The position numbers and the translations under genes are program-made. A stretch of 64,000 nt of DNA from Wyeomyia smithii (lineage: Eukaryota > Arthropoda > Insecta > Diptera > Culicidae): the NCBI RefSeq assembly GCF_029784165.1, contig NC_073694.1:162266342-162330341 (forward strand), given 5' to 3'. The notes under the pieces are model-generated. The model had not been told where the DNA came from. It worked only from the letters and a program-made list of their open reading frames with translations, and made no database searches. Position 1 is the stretch's first letter. Each line of letters opens with the position of its first letter. Below are positions 22,883 to 35,630 of the stretch, piece by piece.

Positions 22883-23045
22883 AAGGGGCCATCTACATAC
22901 CACGTGGACAGCTTTGGGGGGGGGGGGTTGGCTAATGTCCGCGATCCATACAATTTTTTTAGAATTTGTATGGGCAGTTGTCCACGGAAGGGGAGGGGGG
23001 GTCAAAATCGGTCAAAATCTGTCCACGTGGTATGTGGATGGACCC
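22883..23045. mobile_element. 163-bp TA-flanked MITE
   Basis: Short element with inverted ends: AGGGGCCATCTACATACCAC on the left, and GGGTCCATCCACATACCACG read inward from the right, both followed by TGGACAG or GTGGACAG. It is flanked by TA (22881-22882 and 23046-23047). The interior holds two G-runs, one of about 13 G at 22915-22927 and one near 22991-23001. No coding capacity. Confidence 0.85.
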
Positions 23046-23049
23046 TATA

Positions 23050-26000
23050 AAAAATGACCTTGGATACGGAGCATTATACAAATAAAAGATTCATGGTTTA
23101 TCTCATAGAAATGTTGCTGACAGGGTTGCCAATCTAGATTACTACATATTACAATATTACTTCCAGTACCCCTACTACTCATGATCTGTATACGTGACGA
23201 ATAAACTTGAATCTTCTCAATCCGTTTTTTTTTTTTTTGATAAAAAATTACTGTCATCAAAATCCAAAATGGCGCATTCTGTTCTCTGGATAACAGTCTA
23301 TAATAGATATTACCGGAACAGGAACGATGCCAAAAATCCAGAAATCAACACCGGGTTCGTAGAAATAATCGTAAATATTTGTAAGTATAAAAATAATTCT
23401 GTTTTTTCTATTTTATAATATTTGGTTAATAAGTAAAATAATTTTATAAGGCGTTTGAAAATTTGCTTGATATGATAGTTTTTACATAATGTCGCTATTT
23501 GTATTAAATTTATTCGTACTCTAAGTTCAAATATATACTATGTAAAATATGTAAGAACAACGAGACTATAAAGTCTTCAGAAAAGAAATAAGTTTTTCGT
23601 ACCATTATCCTTTCCTCAACCTGTTTGCGTTGATGCTCCAGTTCATTAGTAAATCTGGTTCCTCCTATCTGCTTCCGTTCTGCAATGTCATATCAATCAA
23701 CACCGCAGCCTGAATAAGCCACTACTGTCTGTCGGACACGAGTAGATAATGCCAGCGAAAACAACAACAGCCTCCTGTCAACTTTCCCGAACATAAGCTC
23801 ACCAGAATCGTGCCCCGAAACGTGCCAAAATCTCTAATATTATAATGAACTAGGCCGGGCCACCAGGATGATGCCTACTGCCCCCAACGCCACTCTCCAC
23901 CCACGGTCCTTCCTACCGGTTATGCAACGATTGTCCAAGCTGCCACGTTTCGCATTGTTTCGTATGTCAACTAAAACTATATTTCTTCTAGTTTATTCCG
24001 TTTTTTTTTCTCTTAGAATCGTCGACACTCTGCCGCAACCAGAAGTCGTTATACCCTTGACACTAAGGACTGATTCATGTCACCGCTAGTAACAGAAGAA
24101 GCCACTCGACACACCTATTTGTCGCCCGTGTGGTGGTAATGGAAGGGAAGGATTTCTTTTTCCTGATGCCAGGCCGCTTCGGATCGTTAGGGAATTTTTT
24201 TTCTTCTTCCACTTCATGTAGGCTGTGGCGGCGATGGCTTAGACGTGTGTACTTTTGTGTGCATGCAAAGTGATGTAGGTCGACAACGATGAATAGGCTA
24301 AGATTTGTATGCCCCCACTGCTCTCTGAGTTTAACTCCGTGGGGACCTCTTGTTTTGTGTCACTTGAGTGATGGAGTCGGTAGGAGTTAGTCGAGTCGAG
24401 CGCTCATTGATGTCGTTGAGTATGAAATGCCATTGAGAAAAGCCTGAAATAACCTGGTCATGTAGGGCTAAATACAAGTTTTTATCCAGCCAAAAAATTT
24501 AATATCTCTAGACACTTTTACACCTGGTTGCGATTTTTTATTATGCAATTACGTTTTTCAGCGACAAAAAAAGTTGTAAAATGACAAGGACAAAGAATTG
24601 AGTGAAATGTTAACATACTCCAGGTTAGCAGTTTATAGCTAATAGTTTTTACATTTTCGATAAAATACCAAACGTTAATAGAAGAGCTTAAATCGATACT
24701 GTTGTTGATGTTTACTTTCGGTGTTGCTACTTAATGCCATAACTGTAAGAGATTATTCTGAACTTCTTCGGCAAGTTAGCAGTCTCTGTGTACACAAAGT
24801 CCCATTTCATTAGAATCCTTTCACCTGGTTGAAAGAGTCAGATGAACCATCTAGGAAAGTTCTACTCCATAGCGTGCTACAATGTGCGGAATGAACATCT
24901 TAACTAGAAAAGTTTTCCTCTTTGCCACCCATGGGCTAGGAGGTATCTTTTGCCACCCATGGGCTAGGAGGTATCTTTCGTACAGGATTATACGCTCCTA
25001 ATCCCTTTTTAAGTGAACTATATGTGTGCTTTTTCTTATTTTATATACATATTCCTTTCGACAGAACCCAATCATGTACCCAATGTTTCCAACATTACGA
25101 TCTCTTATTCGTTGCGCTCACAAGTTGGTATCAAAGCACATAATCAAATCAATGAGTTTGCTTTCATCGTTCCAATCGAGAGCAATGAGAAGAAAGCACG
25201 AATTAATTCACTCAACTGGGTGATCTGGCTTTTGTCAGACGACCTCCTGTTTTTTAGACTGAATTTCTGGAATTACAGGCAAGTACGGATGAAATAATGA
25301 TAAGTAAGCCATGTGCTCTCCACAGTAATATTGCCAATAACACGAGTGTTAAATACTACAACCAATTCTCTACCCCCTACAGCAGGACAAGCACAACTAT
25401 TAATCGCCAAATCAAATAAGAATTAATACAATTTGATATATAATAAATTAATATAATATATGAGTGAAAAATCTAATACATGTGTGCCAAAGACCTCCTC
25501 AGACGTTGCTTAAGCTTTGAGGAATTGAGGAATTGTTCTGGTATATACAGCTTTCTGATAGCTCAGCCACGCACACTAACTTCGGATTGTTTGCCTCATA
25601 ATTGACTCTTGCTTTATTCGAGCGTGTGGTATCCAAATTGAAAAAATATAATCCTTTTTGTGTTGGTCGGCACTGAAAATCTAGTATTCAAATTAAGAAT
25701 CAACGGGGCCTTCATAAAAAATAAGCTAATAATCGATAATGTTCAAGACCAGCGAAAGCAAAAATATAATTGCAAGAATTTTGACAGCACTTTGCTTGTC
25801 TTATTTGCAATTCTATTTGCACGCGTGTAAATACAAGCACGATTGAAGAGGTCTATTTTCAATCCTCGCTATCAATGGATGCAATTTAGACATTTTTGCA
25901 TTGACACGACTATATTAAAGGCGGGTTGTGTTAGCAGTGCATGCCAATTCGACATTTTAATTTTTTCTTTATAAAAAAACTTTTTTTACATTTTCAAACA

Positions 26001-26985
26001 CACCTCTACACACAGTGCCAGACAAAATGATAAGACCGCTAAACTTAGCTAGTGGTTTACGAGGATGCGAAAAATGAACGAGAACAGAAGGTGAAGTGAC
26101 TCATTATTTTTACTATTATGACTCGATTGCAGCTACTGGTCGTTATAATAATATATTTTCTCCAAGCTGATGGTACAAATGAGATGATTAAAGTATTCAA
26201 GGCAATCTTTGCGTCATTTCGGATTAAGCGAACATTTATTGTTCACATAAAGTTTGTGAATTGAACATATATTTACAAATTTAGTTCGTAATCAAAAAAC
26301 CTGAAATGAAATGGTTTCCAGCGATAGAAACAATAGTCAATCAGTTTTGTTTTATTAAGTTTCGCTGTATGGAGTTCGGGAGAAAAATGTTAATACTGAA
26401 TAAAAATCCTTCATGGTAAGATTCAAAGATCACGATTGAAACTCTCGCGGTCAAAGGTCAAAATAGGTACGCAAAATTTGTGCAACAAGATATTAGGAAT
26501 GATCAAATAGACGTGAATAAGGAATTTGGAAAGCCTACTGTCAAAACAAAATATTTTCGAACAGTTTGGGTTCGATTTCGCAGATAAATTTTGGAATTTT
26601 TTAGAAGCCCCAGTTTCTCATTACACACAAGACATGAGAACAATTTTAAGCTCAGAGTCTACGTGCATAAACGGAAGTTTGATGTAGGACTACCAATAGT
26701 ATAACAAATCGTTTTGGCTATGAATTATTGATTGTTACTAATACCGTACACAACCTTACGTGTCAACAACCAGTCGCGAACTATCAAAAATCACTTTCGC
26801 TCTGATGCTGAATCGCTATACTTAGAAGTTAATGAAATTCTGAAAACGATAGGTAATGCTGTCGAGATAACAAGATGCGAATTAGTCCACACGTCATGCA
26901 AGTGGTAATCTGCAATGACTAGGGATACCATCTGGTAGGAGTTAGAAATCAGGACACCTTTTTCCGGTACAAATTTGAAATAAAT
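23050..26985. other. Intergenic DNA, no supported gene
   Basis: AT-rich sequence. Frames at 23868-24089 and 25013-25297 are short and lack domains or splice context. A 28-bp tandem duplication at 24921-24976 is listed separately. Nothing else is recognised over this nearly 4-kb stretch. Confidence 0.4.
24921..24976. repeat. Perfect 28-bp tandem duplication
   Basis: Two exact copies of a 28-bp unit beginning TTTGCCACCCATGGGCTAGG (24921-24948 and 24949-24976). The unit includes the palindrome CCCATGGG. Confidence 0.9.
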
Positions 26986-26998
26986 AAATAAATAATAG

Positions 26999-27214
26999 TC
27001 CCAGCTGGTCCCGAGGTACGATACTATTGGCTAACAAGCCAATCGTCGCAGGTTCGAGTCTCGGCTCTGGAGAAGACTGTTAGTATCAGTAGGATGGTAG
27101 CGCTAGCCCTGCAATTGTCCTGTACACTAAAACAGTTGGCTGCAAGGTATGTATGTGTATAATAAACAGAAAATCGAGTTCCGAAGCGAAATGTAGCAAC
27201 AAAGCTTCGCTTTT
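26999..27214 (+). mobile_element. tRNA-derived SINE, with target duplication
   Basis: A 216-bp element flanked by a 13-bp duplication AAATAAATAATAG (26986-26998 and 27215-27227). Its head is tRNA-like, with the pol III B box GGTTCGAGTCTCGG at about 27051-27064. The tail contains AATAAACAGAAAATCGAGTT and ends in a short T run. SINEs are copied by LINE machinery supplied in trans. This type is widespread in mosquitoes; I do not assign a family name. Confidence 0.88.
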
Positions 27215-27229
27215 AAATAAATAATAGTA

Positions 27230-28253
27230 GGAAAACTGCTCCATTATTCATCTCATTGAGCCGATATTCACGATGAATGCACGAATTAAACACCAAATTT
27301 TCACGAAATCATTGAACAGATTAACAAAATACGCTTAAGTGCTCTTATGGGATCGTGCATGCCCTTATGGAATCGTTCGTGCTTTTATGGAATCATTCAG
27401 CATTCAGTAAAGTTAACTTGATTTACCCTGAATTTTGTAGACAAAACCATTTTTCACAACGCTTCCATATCCATCTCAAAACTTGAATCATTGCTCAATT
27501 ATTCATCTCACGACACCCCCATATTCATCACACTGTTAATCATTAATGAATCATCTTATCACGAATGAACGTAACCGCAGCCCGTCGTAGTAGGTTACCT
27601 AGATATCCGCTGAAGTTGTTTACGTGCAAAATTGGTAACATAGGTAACCACTGCAGTGCTGTCGATTTATGTCAATTATGTCGGAATAATTCAATATTTT
27701 CAGTATGATTTTTCGTATAAACAGTAACTGATTTGGCAACTTTTGATTTTCTTCCTTCGCAGAGAAAACAGATGAAAATATATACAGTTGAAATTTATGA
27801 ATTGAAGAAATTTATCTCATATATTTCTGCTTATTCAAGCATGTTTTTGTAAATTTGATTCGAACATTTCAAAGATTAAGGTATTCTTAGTGTAGTAAGT
27901 GATTTTGTTTAGTGATTAAAAAAAAGTGGTCCACTAATGATGAAAAAAAAAATTTGGTTGGCTGCTGAACGAGTCCCGTTGTAGCCGTATAGAGCAATGT
28001 GCGGATTTTGTTTTCTGAGGTAGGTGATTGAATTAAATGAGTTTTCGAGTGCAGAAGCCCGACTATAATATCAAATTTAGAGCTTTTAAGTGAGTTTTTG
28101 AGGATTCTACTTCATGAGAAATCTGAAGTGAACTAAGAAGAATCCATTTCATGGATTAGCAGATTGGTTTAAAAAGAAAACATGCTTTTATTCCTGTTTT
28201 CATGTTGTATGAGATGAATATATGGACTGAGATGAATAATGGAGCAGTTCCCA
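27230..28253. mobile_element. TA-flanked MITE with reiterated TTCATCTCA motif
   Basis: A 1024-bp element with TA at 27228-27229 and 28254-28255. The left end carries ACTGCTCCATTATTCATCTC (from about 27234), and the right end carries its inverted form TGAGATGAATAATGGAGCAG. The motif TATTCATCTCA and close variants recur internally (about 27468, 27500, 27520), echoing the terminal sequence. No transposase. A shorter, diverged copy is at 21660-22360. Confidence 0.87.
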
Positions 28254-28330
28254 TAGGCTGCAAAGACTGTGCCCAATAAACAGAAAGGTCAAGTTTCGAC
28301 TGCGAAATGCTAGTACCAACGCTTTGCCGA
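28254..28330 (+). mobile_element. SINE 3' fragment
   Basis: GGCTGCAAAGACTGTGCC through ATAAACAGAAAGGTCAAGTT matches, with divergence, the 3' half of the SINE at 26999-27214. The tRNA-like head is missing. It begins directly at the TA that bounds the MITE. Confidence 0.75.
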
Positions 28331-30049
28331 TCTACGCTTTTTTAATTCTACTGTTATAGGTGGGAAGGTGCAAATAAATGAGTAGAATGATACTTGTCGG
28401 AGAGGCACATAAAGTTTCTAGAGCTCGCAGGACATATTCCTAAGTGGGACACTTTGTTGAAATGCGGAACTGTCTCGTTTCTTCACAATTTCCAAATATT
28501 TAACGGTTTCAACACCTAGAAGAATTTTCAACTGAGATGAAACAAAGGAAAACATTAGTTCGCAATGCGTGATGTGTTCCGAAATCGAAAAAGTTACTGA
28601 GCATTTTACAAAAATTCTACACGTTAAAGTTGAATGGTGCTAAGCCACATCAATACCTACTGTGCGGCAATAGCACAACTGATGATTAAGATTGAAACCT
28701 GGTTAACGAATGTGTGTTGGCGAGACACATTTGAAGCTCTAGCGTTTTTTTAATGTATTAGGCTGCTTCAAACCACAACAATTATAAAGTGTCAACTGGT
28801 GTTCGGTAGGCAAGTATCATTGAAGCAGTGCAGACTGCAATCAATACTACAGTACTGTTTTGGTTTTATCACGGCAAAAAAAAACATCTTCCCGTGAATC
28901 CAATGAAACTGTGGACTTCATGAAATGATAAAAAACAGTATTTTTTGCTAGATTACAATGCTATACAAAAATACTTACCTCCATCATTTCCTCGAACTCA
29001 CAGACTCGTTAGATTCATTGGAAAGTGTTTTTTCGACCGTGATTAAATCGAAACGGCACTGTATTAAGTAGAGTACTGACTTAATAAATGAAAACATTAG
29101 CTGATTGATGCACGCAACCAATCTTTAACAATTAAAAAAAGACATTAGAGTTGGTCACATTATTTTGCATTCAACAATAACTCTGGTTTTATTCATACGC
29201 ATTCTGTTCTACGTTACTGGCACCATTGTCGGTTTATTCTGTGGTAAAAAAAACATCGCTGTTTCGACTGCAAACCGTGTTTTTGGGGATGGCATCGTTC
29301 ATATGTACCGGCTTACAAAAATGACCACGGTTCCCCTGTTCACCTGAAACCAATGTTTACCGATCATGATTTTTCTGATTTCGATCCCTGTTAATGTATT
29401 CAACGTAACAGTTGTACACGTTATGCATTTCACTGTTTTTTAGTTCGAAATCGGAGCAATTGTTGTGCGTTTCTAGAGGACACTTTGCATTGGTTAATTA
29501 TGGCTTGAATGTTTGCTCATATATCATTGTCATTATTGCGCATATATATTTAATATTTCAACCCTCTAGTGCCCAAGCACGCTTTTAGAGGTAAAATCAC
29601 TTTAAATCTCTATGAACATTTTTTAGGTATCACTAGCAATGACGAGAAATCAAAGCGAAATTGCCAAGTGTGCTTGAAAGGATGACAGTCACGTTGTTCT
29701 CGTGTCGGATGGAAGCAGATACCAAGAGTGTAACTATTGCGTGTTGCATATTGTCGATGTGCGTCTGCGGAAAAATTCTGTTCGTCCTAGCGATAACTGG
29801 TGGTAGACATGAGTATAAAATTCAAAATTCTGCTGTGACATCAAGCTATAGCCGTTTTTTAAGACATAACTTCTCTTAGGAAGTGTTGTAAATTTTCTAA
29901 AACGGATTAAGCATTGTTAGCAGATTGTGCCGAACACTTCTGTTAAAAATCGTTTTAGTTTCGTATATTTTGCTGGTTATGCACAGTAACCTCGAATTTT
30001 AGTGAACATCATACTACTGCGCATTTTCAGCGGCTGCGAATAACAGTTG
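28331..30049. other. Intergenic DNA, no supported gene
   Basis: AT-rich; short frames only. A segment at 29665-29835 is duplicated at 31305-31475. An inverted pair around 28870-29060 (AAACATCTTCCCGTGAATCC against CATTGGAAAGTGTTTTTTCG-like sequence) may be a small foldback element, but the match is loose. Confidence 0.4.
29665..29835 (+). repeat. Diverged direct duplicate, copy 1
   Basis: Shares with 31305-31475 ordered blocks such as TTGTTCTCGTG, GAAGCAGA, CCAAGAGTG, TGCGTGTTG, CGATGTGCG, AAAATTCTGTTCGT and GTGGTAGACATGAGTA (GTGGCAGGTATGAGCA in copy 2). Identity is about 75-80% by eye. Function unknown; neither copy keeps a long frame. Confidence 0.7.
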
Positions 30050-30051
30050 TA

Positions 30052-31029
30052 CTGCCGTTCTACGCATAGTTGTCCCATGTTACTTTTAGTCGATTTTCGT
30101 TTTTTGTCACCAATGAGTCTATTTTCACGTATATTTTTGAAAAACTTCTATAAATAACATTGTTTGTTCCGAAAATCTTGAAAAACCATACCAAGTCTGT
30201 TTGTCCCATCGATGCTTTTCTACACATATTTGTCCCACTAGATTTTTTCTATTCTAATTCAACCCACTAACCACTTATTCCCATATTTATACCTTGGGAA
30301 GTGCTACAGAGCACTGAAGACTTCTCTTAACAACGTTTGGTACATTTCGGGTTTCAGAAGTTCGGTACCGAAAATCACTTTGCTTGATTCATTTGAATGC
30401 GGTACGTTCATATCTTTGTTAGGGATACCTAAGCCATGTTGGATGGTTTGTAATCTGAATACTTTTCTTTTTCGAGCATATAAGAAGGTAAATGCATGAG
30501 ATTCTTACTGATTGAAAGTTCTAAGAACTGTCTTTTGTGTGTAGCCAAAATGGTGAAAGCCCAACAACGTTCAAATATGATAGGAATGGGAAATCTAAAA
30601 AAAACAATTCCTCTTTTTAATGGTAAGTCATTTAATACTTATTTAATTAACAAACTTGCGTATGAAGACAACAAGATAAGCGTGATCATTTTCGTGAAAG
30701 ATTAAACAGCCTTGTATCCCCAGTACGAACTTTGTATTGGAAAACATCGAATGCACGTGGTGGGACTGATATGCATAGAAATTACCTATTGGAAGGCAAA
30801 TTTCTCGGCATTATTGTCCTAGTGGTTATTTTTATGGAAAAGAGTGTTGAAACGAAAAACCTTCAACTAGATCTATTGAAAACAGTCCATTGGAAGGTGG
30901 AACTGGTTAGAAGCCCATAATTGTGTTTGTCACATTGACGCAATGCGTAAAAGTATTGTAAAACTTTAACATCGTTTTTCTCGTTTGCATAATTTGGGAC
31001 ATGGGACAAATATGTGTAGAACGGCAGTG
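30052..31029. mobile_element. TA-flanked MITE with reiterated TTGTCCCA motif
   Basis: A 978-bp element with TA on both sides (30050-30051, 31030-31031). Inverted ends are about 28 bp: left CTGCCGTTCTACGCATAGTT followed by GTCCCATG; right, read inward, CTGCCGTTCTACACATATTT followed by GTCCCATG. An internal copy of the end motif, TTTTCTACACATATTTGTCC, lies at about 30216-30237, and TTTGTCCCATCGATG at about 30199. Small frames inside show no transposase. Confidence 0.85.
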
Positions 31030-31031
31030 TA

Positions 31032-31548
31032 GTTAGTAAAAAAAAATTCATTATGTTCTTCCAATACGCAATTGTAAACTCATTCAGCTATCGCATAAAT
31101 GCACCATAGTCAGATTATGTACGGTATTCAGACATAAATAAAATAAGCTCCGCCTTTGTTTCATGTCATCTCATTTTCTTACCCGTGCAAAGTTTTTATT
31201 TCGTATGTTAGAATAGTAATGTGCGAAAATTAAATATCATTTATGTTGGCTACCAGTGAAACCAGACCAATGAAGTTCTCACAAGGGCAACAATAAAACA
31301 CGTATCGTGTCTTGTTGCGGCTTGGAAGAAAAACATCAAATTGTTCTCGTGGCAGCTAGAAGCAGAAACCAAGAGTGCAACTGTTGCGTGTTGAATGCTG
31401 CCGATGTGCGACTGGCGGAAAATTCTGTTCGTGCTGATTTTAGTTGGTGGCAGGTATGAGCAATAAGTTTTACGATACACTCCATTGGGATCAATCAATT
31501 TGATCGTGTGAAGCGGTAAATTTCAGTAATACTGTTTTATTTAATAAA
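31032..31548. other. Intergenic DNA holding duplicate copy 2
   Basis: Contains 31305-31475, the diverged partner of 29665-29835. No gene identified. The sequence just before 31549 is the 3' flank of I-type copy A. Confidence 0.5.
31305..31475 (+). repeat. Diverged direct duplicate, copy 2
   Basis: Partner of 29665-29835, separated by about 1.6 kb that includes the 30052-31029 MITE. Shared blocks are in the same order and orientation. Confidence 0.7.
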
Positions 31549-31945
31549 TTTTTTTTTTCTTCATCTATAGTTTATTTGACACGGCACAAATACAATTCAA
31601 TGTTTAACGGCGCCAATTATATCTGGTAGCTTACTTTCTAAAGTATCTTAATAACTAAAAGCAAATTTTTTATCCTCGCTGCCGACTACGAGCTGAAACT
31701 AAATGTAACTTAAAGCTAGAATATTTTGCATTAAAAGCACAGGTTTGCTGTTTGATGGTTTTCATTGCCATAGGTAAGCAGCATATTAAATTTGTTCCGC
31801 TGCTGGGCCAAGATATTACGGACTGGCATATTGGGTTGTTTCCATCGGGCCTTGAGAGTATCGTGCGGGTCTGATTGCTGTTTCCGGATCCGGGGTCTTA
31901 ACGTGTTCTTGTCGTTTGGTTGGATGTAGGCGGAAGGGGATAGGA

Positions 31946-34900
31946 CTAAACTGGGGCGTGGATGGATTTCAGGAAAACGTATATAAGGGACATGTAGGAT
32001 AGGTCACGGCTCGCCAAGACATCACGAACAGGAACAGCCGGCTGCCTACCTTCGGCCTGCAGGGAAGCTATTAATCTAGACCTGGCGTCACGGTATACAG
32101 GGCATGACCAAACAACGAGCTCTATGTCGTGATAACCTTCACCACAGGCACAGATACCACTCTCCCCGAGCCCAACACGACGGAGATGCGCGTCAAATCT
32201 ATAGTGATTGGAAATAAGCCGGGACATCACGCAAATGAAATCCCGACCTACATCCAACCCCTTGAACCACGGGTTCGTCGACACCTTGGGGATTATGGAA
32301 TGTAACCACCTTCCAGTTCCCCTCTGGTCCAAGCATTTTGCCAACTGATGATCGTATTCTGACGTACAAGTGCGAAAAATTCATTAAAGGCAATTGGTCT
32401 TTCATAAATATCACCGTTTGTTGCGCCCACCTTAGCCAAAGAGTCCGCTTTCTCATTGCCCGGTATCGAGCAGTGAGAAGGGACCCACGCTAAGGTAATC
32501 TGAAACGATTTTTCGGATAAAGCACTCAGATGTTCCCGTATTTTCCCCAGGAAATACGGAGAGTGCTTAACATCTTTCATCGATCGGAGAGCCTCAATGG
32601 AACTGAGACTGTCCGTAAAGATGAAATAATGGTCTGTGGGCATTTTTTCGATAATCCCTAGGGTGTACTGAATTGCAGCTAATTCTGCGACGTAAACAGA
32701 AGCAGGATTATCGAGCTTATGGGAGACGGTTAAATTGTTATTGAAGATACCGAAGCCAGTGGACCCATCAAGAAGTGATCCGTCAGTGTAGAACATATTG
32801 TTGCAGCTGATGTTTCGATATTTATTGGAAAAAAATTTAGGGATCTGCTGCACGCGTAAATGATCCGGGATTCCACGAGTTTCTTCTATTATGGATGTAT
32901 CGAAAAACACAGTAGAATCAGAAGTATTTGATAAGTCGACACGATTTGGAATATTCGAAGAAGGGTTAATATTTTGGGACATGTGATTGAAATACAATGT
33001 CATGAAACGGGTTTGAGAATTAAGTTCGATTAACCTTTCAAAATTTTCAATCACGGGACGGTTCAAGACCTCACATTTGATTAGAATACGAGAAGACAGG
33101 CTCCAGAAGCGGTTTTTCAATGGTAGTACTCCAGCTAAGACCTCCAAACTCATCGTATGGGTCGACTGCATGCAACCTAAGGCGATACGCAAACAACGAT
33201 ATTGTATTCGCTCCAGTTTGATCAAATGTGTGTTTGCTGCGGAGCGGAAGCAGAAACACCCGTACTCAATAACAGACAGTATCGTTGTTTGGTAAAGCCT
33301 TATAAGGTCTCCTGGGTGGGCTCCCCACCATTATCCGGTTATTGTACGAAGAAAATTCACTCTTTGTTGACATTTTTTCATCAGATACCTCACGTGACAA
33401 CCCCAGGTGCCTTTAGAGTCGAACCAGATACCAAGATATTTGTGTACCAAAACCTGAGAAATCGTTTTACCCATTAATTGTGTTTGAAGCTGAGCAGGTT
33501 CATGCTTCCTAGAAAAAACTACTATCTCAGTCTTCTCCGGAGAGAATTCGATACCTAGCTGTAAAGCCCAAGCAGACAAATTGTCCAAGGTATCTTGCAA
33601 TGGTCCTTGCAAATCGGCAGCTTTGGCTCCTGTAACAGAGATTACACTGTCGTCTGCAAGCTGTCTTATCGTGCATGAATTTGCCAGACATTCGTCGATG
33701 TCATTTACATAAAAGTTGTAAGGAAGGGGGCTTAAACATGAGCCCTGGGGAAGACCCATGTAGCTAATGCGAAAAGTTGCCAAATCGCCGTGCGTAAAAT
33801 GCATGTGCTTTTCGGACAACAAATTGTGCAAAAAATTGTTCAAAATTGGAGAAAATCCTTGTCGGTGAAGTTTACCCGAAAGAATGTCAATAGAAACGGA
33901 ATCAAAAGCCCTCTTAATGTCCAAGAACGCAGACGCCATTTGTTCTTTGCGAGCATACGCCAGCTGAATATCTGTTGAAAGCAACGCAAGACAATCATTC
34001 GTCCCTTTGGCACGGCGGAAGCCAAATTGAGTATCTGATAGTAGACCATTTGATTCGACCCAATGGTCTAAACGACGGAGTATCATTTTTCCATCAATTT
34101 CCGGATACAGGATAGCATTGCAATCGGCCTATAAGAGTTGTGATCAGAAGCTGGTTTCCCTGGTTTTTGGATGGCGATCACCTTCACTTGCCTCCAATCC
34201 TGCGGTACAATGTTTTGCTCCAGGAACTTATTGAACAAGTTCAACAAGCGCCTCTTGGCATTGCCGGGTAGATTCTTCAACAAGTTGAATTTGATTCTAT
34301 CTAACCCAGGCGCGTTATTGTTACAAGACAGGAGGGCAACTGAAAATTTTGCCATCGTAAAAGGTGATTCTATCGCGTCGTGGCCCGGAGACGCATCGCG
34401 AACAATGTTTTGCTCAGGAACAGAGTCCGGACATACTTTCCAGGCAAAATCAAATATCCACCGACTTGAAGACTCCTCGCTTTCGTTGACCGTTACGCGA
34501 TTCCGCATTCTTCGGGCTGTGTTCCAAAGAGTGCTCATCGATGTCTCCCTCGACGTCTCGTTCACGAACCGACGCCAATATCCGCGTTTCTTTGCTTTGG
34601 CCAGGGTTTTAAGCTTGGTATTAAGCTCCGAATACCGTATATAGTCGTCGGGTATATCTCCCTTCTGGTAGGCCTTAAACGCGTCGGATCTTTGCGTGTA
34701 GACATCGGAGCACTCTTGGTCCCACCACGGAGTGGGAGGCCGTTCTTTGATCGTTACGCCGGGATATTTCTTCGTTTGGGCTTGCAACGCGGCGTCGAGA
34801 ATCAAGCCCGCGAGGAGGTTGTATTCTTCAAGTGGTGGATGATGTTGAAGCGACTCGACCGCTTTTGAAATCATTTCCTCGTATAACTTCCAATCGACAT

Positions 34901-35630
34901 TCCGTGTGAGGTCATACGGAATGTCAATTGGTCGCATGCGAGTTGACCCGTTTGTAATTGAAATAAGAATAGGCAGATGGTCGCTACCGTGAGGATCGAG
35001 GATTACCTTCCATGTGCAATCCAACCGTAGCGACGTCGAACATAAGGATAGATCCAAAGCGCTTGGGCGCGCTGGAGGTTTCGGGATACGTGTCATTTCA
35101 CCGTTGTTTAAAATAGTCATGTCGAAGTCATCGCAAAGGTTATAGATTAAAGAGGAGCGGTTATCATTGTATGGGGAACCCCAAGCCACGCCATGAGAGT
35201 TGAAGTCTCCCAAAATCAAACGTGGCGAGGGAAGAAGTTCTATTAAATCAAAGAGCAACCGTTGCCCAACCTGTGCTCTGGGAGGAATATATATTGAGGC
35301 AATACAAAGCTCTTTACCTTCTATTGTCATTTGACATGCGACAACTTCGATGCCTGGAATCGAGGGGAGGTTAATACGATAGAAAGAATAGCACTTTTTA
35401 ATCCCTAAAAGTACTCCTCCATATGGGGTGTCTCGATCAAGGCGAATAATATTAAAATCATGGAAGTTGAGATCAACATTTGAAGTAAGCCAAGTTTCAC
35501 AAAGGGAAAATGCATCGCATTTGTTTTTATTTATCAAAACTTTAAACGAATCAATTTTTGGTAAAATACTTCTACAATTTCACTGTAAGACAGAGATGGA
35601 ATCCTTCATATACGCAGTTGAATTAGGCAT
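31946..35630 (-). pseudogene. I-type ORF2 (endonuclease, RT, RNase H), copy A
   Basis: ORF2 nicks the target, reverse-transcribes element RNA and removes template RNA. The start ATG at 35630 overlaps the ORF1 stop (ATGCCTAA). Domains follow in order: AP-type endonuclease (CETWL, ILGDFNSHGVAWGS, GSDHLP), reverse transcriptase (QFGFRRAKGTNDC, AFLDIKRAFDSV, GLPQGSCLSPL, catalytic LADD), RNase H (YTDGSLLDGS, AELAAIQ, FTDSLSS, WVPSHCSIPGNEKAD) and a Cys/His tail (CACGEGYH). Breaks, by comparison with copy B, are TGG to TGA at 35580-35582, a one-base loss in an A-run near 34090, CAA to TAA at 33331-33333, and a one-base loss near 32309. Confidence 0.93.
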
